From Anaerocolumna sp047777345 (GTDB lineage: Bacteria; Bacillota; Clostridia; Lachnospirales; Lachnospiraceae), in assembly GCA_047777345.1 (NCBI GenBank), contig JBKEEJ010000002.1:124001-188000 (forward strand): 64,000 nt of DNA, read 5' to 3'. The notes under the pieces were generated by a model. That model saw nothing but the letters and a program-made list of their open reading frames with translations. It did not search any database and was not told the origin of the DNA. How positions within the stretch are numbered: position 1 is the first letter of the stretch; every line of letters starts with the position of its first letter. A program made the position numbers and the translations under genes. Shown piece after piece: positions 9,077 through 16,931 of the stretch.

Positions 9077-11152
9077 CTATAAGTCAAGAAACGCTTCGTT
9101 TAACTTTTCTGTGCCGGGAAGAACGAATTTTCCGTCCTTTATGATAGTAACCGATTCTCCGTTCTTTTTATAAACCGTAATTTCACCAAGTTCATCATAA
9201 GGTATGGTAATATCCGTATGGCAGTTAAAATAAGCCTTGTCCGGATCTGTTTTTCTTAAAGCGGAGATTTCATTTTCTTTTGCCACAATCTGTTTGCCAT
9301 CCGGGTTGTAAAGTTTTAAATCTTCACTCATCTTATAGCAGGTATCACCCATCGCAAAATGGGGTCCGGTTTTTTCCGCTATAAGAATAGGTAACTTGTC
9401 CGCTATTTTGTACTTTCTTGCCATAACATAGGCAGTTGTATTGGTACCGATGGCAAATTCCCCGATAGGAAGCGTATCATGGTTATACATTAAATTTTCT
9501 TTCACAAATTGCCTGTTATCTTCTTCCGATTCAAAATTTTTGCAGGTATAGGATCGAATCATTCCATCCTCAAAAGTTAAGCATAAATCCCTGTATTCCA
9601 GTTCGTTTAAATAAACCTGGCTTACATGAAGGGTACCACAGGTGCCGGTTAACTTCGGAGAAGTAAATACCTCACCCACCGGAATATTTACGTCTGCCGT
9701 ACAGTTTTCAAATATGGTTTCCTTTTCCGGATCAGATAATTCATAAAGCATAACCTTAAGGTCGGTACGGTTCTTACCTTTCCCCTTTACTCTTACATAT
9801 TCTCCCTGATCCAGTTCATCAATCATTGCCTGCTGTATTTTCTTATATGTCTGATTATCCAGTGTGTTTACCTTTACGGTTTCCGCAAATATTTCGGAAA
9901 AACGGTCACCGATTTCAGGAATCGGATAAGCAATAATGGTAAAACTGGTTTCTTCCCCTTTAATATACTCATTGGCAATCAGGCTGGCATCACGGTTATA
10001 GTCCACATAAAGTTTTTGCTGTCTTTTATCCAGCTTGACAGCTTCTTCCTTGTTTTCCGGCACAAAGTTTTCTTCTCCAAACACCTCAATCAGTGCCGGT
10101 CCGGCGTAAACAGAAGCTTCCTCTTTATATTTTTCATAGGCTTTTTTCAGGGCAGCCAGTTTACGCTCGTTATATGCCTTGTCCAGGTATAAGCCGTTGT
10201 CAAACCTGTGATCATAATCGTATTGCTTATTGGGGCCGGTTGAATGATAGCCGATTTTTAAATGTTGCCTCTTATTGACACTGTTTACCGCGGCACGGTA
10301 AATAACCGGTTTTAATCCCATCTGGGCAAAATATTCGATGGCATACCGAACCATTCTTTCAAAGCCAATATTATATCTGATATTTACGGTTTTCTTTTTC
10401 TTTAAGTCAATCCTTGCGTTTTCAAAACCTCTTTTATACCCTTGCGTATAAGTGAAAGCCATGGCTTTTACTTCTTCTTCGGGGAGGCTGTTTAAAAACT
10501 GTGCCGTTTTTATTTCGTTTTCCCCTATATATTCGCCAAATTGATACAAATATCTAAGATCTGTCAGATCCTGGTTCATAATGATATCATTAGCCATGGA
10601 AAGGGACGGATCTACCAGTTCCCGTATCCTGTACTCTACAAAATCACCGGTATAATCACTGATAAAGTCATAAATAGCCCGTTTTACATCTTTATAGGTA
10701 TACTCGTTTTCTTCTTCAAAATAATTATAAATTTCAATAAACAATTCCAGATATATGGTAATATCCCAAAGCCTGGATTCAAAGGCATAAACGATTAAAC
10801 CTCTGATTTCAGAGTACAAAAATGACAAAAGTTTTCCGCTTTTGCCCAGTTTCTTTACCGCATAGGCCGGATTTGCATAACTGGTTTCATATTGCTCCGG
10901 AAGAATGTCCTCATACAGCTTCCGGTTTAGTTCCTGAAGTTCGGAAAGGCTTAATTTACCAAGCTTATCTTCATTAACTAATTCCACTAAATCTTTTATT
11001 TGCAGAATAAAGGCTGCAACCCTTTCAAAATAATCCCTTGCAGGTTCTTTTACCACTTTTTCCGTAAGGATTTGTCCGATACGTTCCATGGATAAATCGT
11101 AGCGCTCTCTTACTTCTTCATTGATTTCTTTAAATATATCCGAATACTTCAT
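9077..11152 (-). CDS. M29-type metallo-aminopeptidase with long N-terminal extension
   Basis: A 691-residue protein. The C-terminal half (about 330-691) matches M29 aminopeptidases (AmpS/AmpT): NIPVGEVFTSPKLTGT (metal-binding Glu), IGEFAIGTNTTAY (second Glu), EKTGPHFAMGDTCY (His and Tyr) and FNCHTDITIPY (His, Asp). These residues would hold two metal ions and remove N-terminal amino acids in the cytoplasm. Classical M29 enzymes have about 370-410 residues, so the first 320 residues are an addition. That part is helical and charged, and I recognise no domain in it. The gene stands alone, with ATG at 11152. The assignment of the catalytic half is firm. Confidence 0.8.
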   Translation of the reverse strand: MKYSDIFKEINEEVRERYDLSMERIGQILTEKVVKEPARDYFERVAAFILQIKDLVELVNEDKLGKLSLSELQELNRKLYEDILPEQYETSYANPAYAVKKLGKSGKLLSFLYSEIRGLIVYAFESRLWDITIYLELFIEIYNYFEEENEYTYKDVKRAIYDFISDYTGDFVEYRIRELVDPSLSMANDIIMNQDLTDLRYLYQFGEYIGENEIKTAQFLNSLPEEEVKAMAFTYTQGYKRGFENARIDLKKKKTVNIRYNIGFERMVRYAIEYFAQMGLKPVIYRAAVNSVNKRQHLKIGYHSTGPNKQYDYDHRFDNGLYLDKAYNERKLAALKKAYEKYKEEASVYAGPALIEVFGEENFVPENKEEAVKLDKRQQKLYVDYNRDASLIANEYIKGEETSFTIIAYPIPEIGDRFSEIFAETVKVNTLDNQTYKKIQQAMIDELDQGEYVRVKGKGKNRTDLKVMLYELSDPEKETIFENCTADVNIPVGEVFTSPKLTGTCGTLHVSQVYLNELEYRDLCLTFEDGMIRSYTCKNFESEEDNRQFVKENLMYNHDTLPIGEFAIGTNTTAYVMARKYKIADKLPILIAEKTGPHFAMGDTCYKMSEDLKLYNPDGKQIVAKENEISALRKTDPDKAYFNCHTDITIPYDELGEITVYKKNGESVTIIKDGKFVLPGTEKLNEAFLDL

Positions 11153-11269
11153 ATTAACCTATACCGTCCGGTGCCTTTCATTACTTTTTCCAGCAAGGCA
11201 CAGGACTCTCCTTTCCATAAATATTGTTAGCGAAAATCATATTTATCTTTGCTTAACAGTCACGAAAAA

Positions 11270-11596
11270 TTATATTATTATGCCCACCATATACAGGATA
11301 AAGAAAATAACAGATAAAAATCCATTTAAAACCATGCCGGTAACGGGGGCCATATAATAGATTTCTTTTTCCATACAGCTTTTTATGCCAAGTACAAAGC
11401 CAATTACGGACATGACAAATAATAACATGCCGATTGCACCCAGTATAAGTCCTCCGTTTCCGCCGGACAGACTTGACAGAATTGAAATGGTAATGAAAGC
11501 AAGTAAAACAATCACTCCCATAATGACTGATATAAGGCCCTTTATGGAATGGGTCCTGTCCGAAAATTTAACAACTTCCTTTTTACGTTTTATCAT
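11270..11596 (-). CDS. Small four-helix membrane protein (DUF6142-like)
   Basis: A 108-residue protein starting at ATG 11596, after GGGAGTGAAT. It has a charged N-terminus (MIKRKKEVVKFSDRTHSIKG) and three to four hydrophobic helices (about 24-45, 52-75 and 86-106). The order RTHS-K-G followed by helices resembles the DUF6142 family of Firmicutes membrane proteins. I cannot assign a function. It precedes the aminopeptidase gene on the same strand, at 118 bp. Confidence 0.55.
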   Translation of the reverse strand: MIKRKKEVVKFSDRTHSIKGLISVIMGVIVLLAFITISILSSLSGGNGGLILGAIGMLLFVMSVIGFVLGIKSCMEKEIYYMAPVTGMVLNGFLSVIFFILYMVGIII

Positions 11597-11635
11597 ATTC
11601 ACTCCCATCTATCTTTACACATTCTGAGTAAATAT

Positions 11636-12103
11636 CTATTTTAATCTTTTCATTGTTTTAAATAGTTTATAACAGATAAAAAAACAAATACCTCCCAAAG
11701 TACCGCCAATGGTATTTAAAAACAAATCGTCCACATCAAAAATTCCAACTTTAAAAATCAGCTGGATTAATTCAATGGTAAGGCTGAATTCCAGGCTCAA
11801 TAAGGTTATGTTAATTATTTTTCTGTTACTTTTGCTGATAATAGGCAAGACAAAACCAAACGGCGCAAATGCCAGAACATTTCCGAAGATATTTACAATA
11901 AAGCCTTCATATCCAATTTCTTTCCGATATAAAATGAACCTTCTTAATTCTTTCAAAAAAACTAAATTATACTTATATTCTTCCGACGCAACGGTTCGTC
12001 CATATCGTTCACTAAAAAATAGAAAATAAGCCAATAAAATAATATATAATATAAACAGCACACGACATACTAATAAAATGACTGTTCTGCTAAATGATTT
12101 CAA
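11636..12103 (-). CDS. VanZ-like membrane protein
   Basis: A 155-residue integral membrane protein with four or five helices. It carries the VanZ-family pattern: N-terminal helix, NIFGNVLAFAPFGFVLPI, then SLTIELIQLIFKVGIFDVDDLFLNTIGGTLG. VanZ proteins are linked to teicoplanin tolerance, but most homologues, such as this one, lie outside resistance clusters and have no known role. The start is TTG at 12103, seven bases after GGAGG. It lies 39 bp upstream of the DUF6142-like gene and may be cotranscribed with it. Confidence 0.85.
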   Translation of the reverse strand: MKSFSRTVILLVCRVLFILYIILLAYFLFFSERYGRTVASEEYKYNLVFLKELRRFILYRKEIGYEGFIVNIFGNVLAFAPFGFVLPIISKSNRKIINITLLSLEFSLTIELIQLIFKVGIFDVDDLFLNTIGGTLGGICFFICYKLFKTMKRLK

Positions 12104-12196
12104 TGATTTTTCCTCCGATGTATTTCCATATCTTACTTATTATAAATCAATTCAGTCATTACGTAAAGGGGTAAACTTCAGGGAAAGTAAAGATAA

Positions 12197-12244
12197 AATA
12201 GCTGCCCCGGCACAAATTTTGTAACCTGTGTCAAGACAGCTATT
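12197..12244 (-). terminator. Terminator of the first Ig-like gene
   Basis: AATAGCTG and CAGCTATT form the base of a hairpin 25 bp past the stop codon of the gene ending at 12269, followed on the minus strand by a T-rich stretch. Confidence 0.6.
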
Positions 12245-12268
12245 ATAATAATATGGAACAAATAAAAA

Positions 12269-13867
12269 TTATTTGGAGGGTACTATGTTTCTTGTTAATG
12301 AGCTTAGTTTATTGCCTGATAAATCGGCTATATCATTGTCTTTTGTGGATATAATCTTAAGACTCTTATTCATTTCCGGAGTGGATTTTAATATTATATA
12401 AATTTTGTCATAATCAACATAAGAATAGGACGCGTATTCTTTATTATTTTGCAATACCTGAAAAGACGGGGTTCCCTGTAAGGGTTCGTTAAAGGAAATT
12501 TCAATGGTGCCAGGATAAATATAGCTTACATTGGTTACCACCGGAGGGGAATTCTCCTTTAAATAAACGGAACCATAATATGGATTCATAACGGTATAAG
12601 TATTCTCATATCCTTTTATGCCGCTAATTACAATGGAATAATTGCCGTCTGCCGGTATGCTGCCTGTGTTTAGAGTTAACTTTACAACTTTGCCATAAGA
12701 ATCATTTGTCAATTCTGCGGACTGAATCTTTACCCCGGATATGCTGTAATTTGCCTTCTTTTCCGCGGTAGTTTTATCCAGCCGGTTATTAAACTGAATT
12801 AACACAACATTATTGTCAGATTGGGACTGGGTTACGGATACCGGTGCCGGTAAAGGATTTACAGGATTTACGGTGCTGATTGTAAAATCAACATTCATTT
12901 TAATAAATTTATCCGATGAAGTATCGGACGGGGCAACCTGATATCCTTCCCAGTAACCGATGTATACTTCCTTCCATCCGGTTAATCCGGCGGAAGTATT
13001 GGACAAGGTAAAGTTTACTTTTTTGGAATCGGAAGAATCCACCTTGCCCTCAATACATTCCGTTTTGTTGTTTACCAAAACCAGGCCCGGTGTCTGTATA
13101 GCCCGGTCAAAAGTTGCCGTTAATCTGTATTTGTCAGTACGGACCAAGGATAACAATTTGGCCTGAGGTTCATACTTTACGTTCCAGTATCCGTCATTAT
13201 AATTTACAATTTCGATTAATACCTGGTTACGTATGCTGCTAGTGGCGGCCTCTCTCTCATTCTTTGCTGCCACAGCGGTCAAGGTTACGGTTCCCGCTTT
13301 TTTTGCCGTTACCATACCTTTGGAATTAACGGTGGCATAATTTTTATTATCAACAAACCAGTAAACTTTCTCCATCGCATTTTCCGGCATTATTTTGGCC
13401 TTAAAAGTATACCGTTCCCCAACTTTCATTACATGCCTTAAGTTCCAGTCGTTTCTTGCGTTGGTAATTTGAATACTTTCTGCCACTGCAACAACCGTCA
13501 CTTTACAGTACAAATTTACCGTAAATCCGTAAGAGAGCTTAATTTTACAGCGAACATCAGTACTACCGGGCCCTACGGACGTGACGGTGGCACTTTTTCC
13601 GTTTCCGGATGCTTTTACGGTTACCACTTTTTCATTTAAAGAATACCACTGTATGCTTTTATCATAAGTATTTAAGTTCTTAACGGACAGTTCAAATGTC
13701 TTATTTTTCCCTGTCAGAATCTTTTCTGTCACTGACAATGCCGGTTGTTTATACTGATAAGAAGGCTTGGGCTTAGCGGAAACTTTGGTACTTTGAAGGG
13801 AAATCATCGGGAGTAGGAGTAAAAAAATTAATACAAATGATAATACCTTATAAGTTTTTTTCTTCAT
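12269..13867 (-). CDS. Secreted Ig-like (Big2) surface protein, short paralogue
   Basis: A 532-residue exported protein, the shortest of three tandem paralogues. Residues 1-32 are a signal peptide (ending VSAKP). Two Big2-like domains follow (about 40-130 and 132-225; WYSLNEKVVTV, YATVNSKGMVTAKKAGTVTL). Further Ig-like segments resemble SbsA-type domains, with VYIGYWEGYQVAPSDTSSDK, ISGIKGYENTYTVMNPY and the end DIADLSGNKLSSLTRNIVPSK. Compared with its neighbours it lacks about 300 central residues. I see no SLH, LPxTG or transmembrane anchor. A role in surface structure or adhesion is inference from the domains. Confidence 0.8.
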   Translation of the reverse strand: MKKKTYKVLSFVLIFLLLLPMISLQSTKVSAKPKPSYQYKQPALSVTEKILTGKNKTFELSVKNLNTYDKSIQWYSLNEKVVTVKASGNGKSATVTSVGPGSTDVRCKIKLSYGFTVNLYCKVTVVAVAESIQITNARNDWNLRHVMKVGERYTFKAKIMPENAMEKVYWFVDNKNYATVNSKGMVTAKKAGTVTLTAVAAKNEREAATSSIRNQVLIEIVNYNDGYWNVKYEPQAKLLSLVRTDKYRLTATFDRAIQTPGLVLVNNKTECIEGKVDSSDSKKVNFTLSNTSAGLTGWKEVYIGYWEGYQVAPSDTSSDKFIKMNVDFTISTVNPVNPLPAPVSVTQSQSDNNVVLIQFNNRLDKTTAEKKANYSISGVKIQSAELTNDSYGKVVKLTLNTGSIPADGNYSIVISGIKGYENTYTVMNPYYGSVYLKENSPPVVTNVSYIYPGTIEISFNEPLQGTPSFQVLQNNKEYASYSYVDYDKIYIILKSTPEMNKSLKIISTKDNDIADLSGNKLSSLTRNIVPSK

Positions 13868-13989
13868 AAATTTCCTCCTATTCGCTGATTACCCCCTGAT
13901 TGTATTTCCATTTTATGTCAAAACCATGTCTGAAACTTGCCAATTCTATGTCTTTTCTCTGTCAAATATCTTTCATCTGTATAAAAACA

Positions 13990-14022
13990 GGGCTGCGGCA
14001 AAAGAAGCTTACGCCGCAGCCC
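13990..14022 (-). terminator. Terminator of the second Ig-like gene
   Basis: A GC-rich hairpin, GGGCTGCGGC with GCCGCAGCCC around a short loop, is followed on the minus strand by TGTTTTTA. It lies 109 bp past the stop codon at 14131. Confidence 0.85.
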
Positions 14023-14130
14023 AATTTAACCAGGCTTTATACAATTATACTTTTTTTAACGAATCTGTCTCATCCTGATTTAATGGTTTTCTCTAAAGTA
14101 GGTTAAAAAGATGTAATAAAACGAAGTTTA

Positions 14131-16677
14131 TTAATAAGTAGGTGTAAAATATCTTGTGGTAACCGTTACTTTATTACCGGATAAATCAGTAATGGAATTG
14201 GATCTTGTAGGCGTAATCGTTACGGTTACTCCCTTCGTCGGCTGTTGAGTTAAGAAAATGTATACCGTATTTCCTGCTATTGCAGAACTGTCGGCAAGCT
14301 CAGTTCCATATTGCATAACGGAAAAATCCGGTGTTCCGGTAATTTCTTCATCAAAGGTTATGGCAATGGTGGTAGCTCCTGTCTGGGTTATTTTGCTTAT
14401 GACAGGCATTTTGTTTTCATTTAAATAAACGGTTGTTTCGTATGGCTCCATGGCAGAATAAGAATCTCCATAACCTTTAATACCCTTAATGACAACGGCA
14501 TATACCGCTGAAACAGAAACCGAACCGGAGTTCAGGGTAAGCTGAACAACAGCCCCGCTTACACTGTTTTCAATCAGCTCCGCCTTGGCAATACTTACAC
14601 CCAGTATAGAGTAATTGCTGACGGTTTCCGCAGATGTTTTATCCAGTTTATTTCCGAAAGTTACATAAACAATGTTATAATCTTCGGAAGACTGTTCGAT
14701 TTTTTCCGGCGCCGGCAGTCCGGTTCCGTTTGTATCCGTACGGTTTATAGTAATTTGGGTCTTTTTGTTGTCGTTGTTAAAATTATCTTTTACAAAGCCT
14801 TCCGGTATGGTTATGGTATAAATTCCGTTGGTATCAAACTGTTTTTCGTTTAATTTTACCGTAACTACCGTATCCTTTGCAGTAGCAGTATATTCCAGCA
14901 TTTTCTGTGAAGATATATCCCCATTGGCAGCAACTAACTTAGAGGTAAATTTACCGGAATCATTTTGCAATACCACTTCTTTATCATAAGTTAAAGTCAG
15001 TATATAATTGGTGGTATTATTTTTTGTTGTTTCCGTTGTCAGCTTATAAGATTTTAACTGAGGTCCGGTTGTGCTTACGGTAAAATTAACCATTCGTTCC
15101 GTTAATTTATCGGCGGTGGTATCCGTAGCCTTCACATTATAGCTGTCCCAGTAACCGATGGATACTTTCTGAGAGCCGGTAAGCTTAGCGGAAGCGGCAT
15201 CCAGGGTAAAGTTTACTTTTTTCTTGTCTGTTTTGCTGACTACGCCATCGATGGTTTTTCCATTGCTTAAAATTACAATGCCGGGTGTTTTAATGGACCT
15301 GCTAAAGGTAGCCGTCAGGGTATAATAACCCGTGCGGGTTAAACTGATTAATCTGGCTTGTGGCTTTTCCGTAGTATCAGTCGCCACATAGGCCGTAATA
15401 ACGGAATTGGCAGGATAATTACCCGCTTTATCTTTTAAGCCGGAGAAAACGACGGAAAAAGTCTTATTATAATCAGAAGACGGAATACTGCTTAAGTCAA
15501 TTACCAAAGACTTATTGTCTTCCGATGCCACATAATTGGTCTTGGTTTTTAACAGACTAATGGTGGAAGTATTGGCAGTCTCACCTGCCTTTACCAGACT
15601 TACCTTGGATACTGCCATATTGGTAAAATCCATAGGTTCGCTGAATTCAATCGTTACAATCAAACCGGTATCATCCACTTTATAGGATTTGAATGTCGGA
15701 GGAGTTTTATCAACCAGTTTTAAGTCCTTGTAGTACTCGGTCAGAGCAGTTCCGTTGGCCGTAAGAATACTGCTTGACAAATGCAGTATATAATTTCCGT
15801 TAAAAGCCTTCTCGGAAGTAATGGTTAAGGTTTTGCCATCGGAAGATAAAGTACCGGTTAAGGTACCCAGATCACCGGCTGCTGTTCCGTCAGAATTGGC
15901 CAGGGCCTGGATCGTAATGCTGTCTAAAAGTTTACCGTTACTGTCTAACATAGTGGTTCCGTTCATGGCTTCGTCAAATGTTATGGTTAATGTGGTTGAA
16001 TTGGTAAGTACGGCTGATTTTACGCCTGCTGTTTTGGGAACAATATTAATTTTAACCCTGTCCTGAACCTTGCTGGTAGCTGCGGCAGCTTTGGTTTTGG
16101 AAGCCGTGGCTGTCAAAATTACGGGACCAGCCTTTAAAGCCGTAACAATACCTTTTTTGTTAACCTTGGCGCATGTTGTGTTATCAACGGTATACGTAAT
16201 TAAATCAGTAGAATTGCTTGGGGTAAGCACCGCATTAAAATCAATCGATTCCCCTACCGTAAGAGTAAAATAATCCGTACCTTCCGGAGGCGTATTGGTT
16301 ATCTTAATTGCCGTTGCCGGTATTTTAACCATTACCTTGCAGGCCGGCCGAAGCACCGTTCCATCCTTATACACAATCTTATTCTTAATATAAGCGGTAC
16401 CTTTACCAACGGCAGTTACGTAACCGGTTTTGGCATTCACAGTAACCACTTTCTTATTGGTCGTATACCAGGTGGTGGACTTTACCTTGGATTTATCCAG
16501 GTTTTTAATGGATAAGGTAAAAGTCGATCCGATTCCGTTCAGTGTTTTGGAAGACATGGATAACTTTGGCGTTTTGGCTTTGGCAGCCGTTGCCGTTATT
16601 GTGGTTCCGGGAAATAGTGATGTGACCAAAAAGACGGCAAGTAAAAGGGCCATCCACTTTTGTATGCGTTTTTTCAT
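14131..16677 (-). CDS. Secreted Ig-like (Big2) surface protein, long paralogue 1
   Basis: An 848-residue exported protein. I start at ATG 16677, seven bases after AGGAGG; the ATG at 16683 is only one base from it. The signal peptide runs to about residue 33 (ATAAKAK). Two Big2-like domains follow (TTWYTTNKKVVTVNAKTGYVTAV; AKVNKKGIVTALKAGPVILTA), then a series of SbsA/Big5-like Ig modules marked by LTITFDEAMNGTTML, IEFSEPMDFTNMAV, SIGYWDSYNVKATDTTADK and IKGIKGYGDSYSAMEPYET. It ends in SITDLSGNKV. Its order of modules matches the gene at 16932 closely, so the two arose by duplication. Anchoring is not evident. It has its own promoter and terminator. Confidence 0.82.
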   Translation of the reverse strand: MKKRIQKWMALLLAVFLVTSLFPGTTITATAAKAKTPKLSMSSKTLNGIGSTFTLSIKNLDKSKVKSTTWYTTNKKVVTVNAKTGYVTAVGKGTAYIKNKIVYKDGTVLRPACKVMVKIPATAIKITNTPPEGTDYFTLTVGESIDFNAVLTPSNSTDLITYTVDNTTCAKVNKKGIVTALKAGPVILTATASKTKAAAATSKVQDRVKINIVPKTAGVKSAVLTNSTTLTITFDEAMNGTTMLDSNGKLLDSITIQALANSDGTAAGDLGTLTGTLSSDGKTLTITSEKAFNGNYILHLSSSILTANGTALTEYYKDLKLVDKTPPTFKSYKVDDTGLIVTIEFSEPMDFTNMAVSKVSLVKAGETANTSTISLLKTKTNYVASEDNKSLVIDLSSIPSSDYNKTFSVVFSGLKDKAGNYPANSVITAYVATDTTEKPQARLISLTRTGYYTLTATFSRSIKTPGIVILSNGKTIDGVVSKTDKKKVNFTLDAASAKLTGSQKVSIGYWDSYNVKATDTTADKLTERMVNFTVSTTGPQLKSYKLTTETTKNNTTNYILTLTYDKEVVLQNDSGKFTSKLVAANGDISSQKMLEYTATAKDTVVTVKLNEKQFDTNGIYTITIPEGFVKDNFNNDNKKTQITINRTDTNGTGLPAPEKIEQSSEDYNIVYVTFGNKLDKTSAETVSNYSILGVSIAKAELIENSVSGAVVQLTLNSGSVSVSAVYAVVIKGIKGYGDSYSAMEPYETTVYLNENKMPVISKITQTGATTIAITFDEEITGTPDFSVMQYGTELADSSAIAGNTVYIFLTQQPTKGVTVTITPTRSNSITDLSGNKVTVTTRYFTPTY

Positions 16678-16783
16678 TTTCATTCCTCCTAATTATAAAT
16701 CCCATTTTATAATCATTTTTACACAACTGCTTAAGTGAAACTAATCTCCCCAGATTATTACAACAGCAGTACTTAATAACTAT

Positions 16784-16811
16784 TTTATAATATAATTCAA
16801 ACATTTGTCAA
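16784..16811 (-). promoter_or_regulatory. Promoter of long Ig-like paralogue 1
   Basis: TTGACA (16806-16811) and TATAAA (16784-16789) on the minus strand, 16 bases apart, about 107 bases before the start codon. Confidence 0.7.
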
Positions 16812-16869
16812 AATAATGGCTAATTATGGTGTAAATGTTATATTTTTGTTAAATTTTACATTACATTCA

Positions 16870-16919
16870 AAAAGGAGCTTTTACCCCTGGCCCATTGGGC
16901 CAGGAGCAAAAGCTCCTTC
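16870..16919 (-). terminator. Terminator of long Ig-like paralogue 2
   Basis: A very stable hairpin: AAGGAGCTTTT pairs with AAAAGCTCCTT, and inside CCTGGCCC pairs with GGGCCAGG. On the minus strand it is followed by TTTTTGAATG, a few bases past the stop codon at 16932. Confidence 0.92.
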
Positions 16920-16931
16920 ATCGTTTATTCA

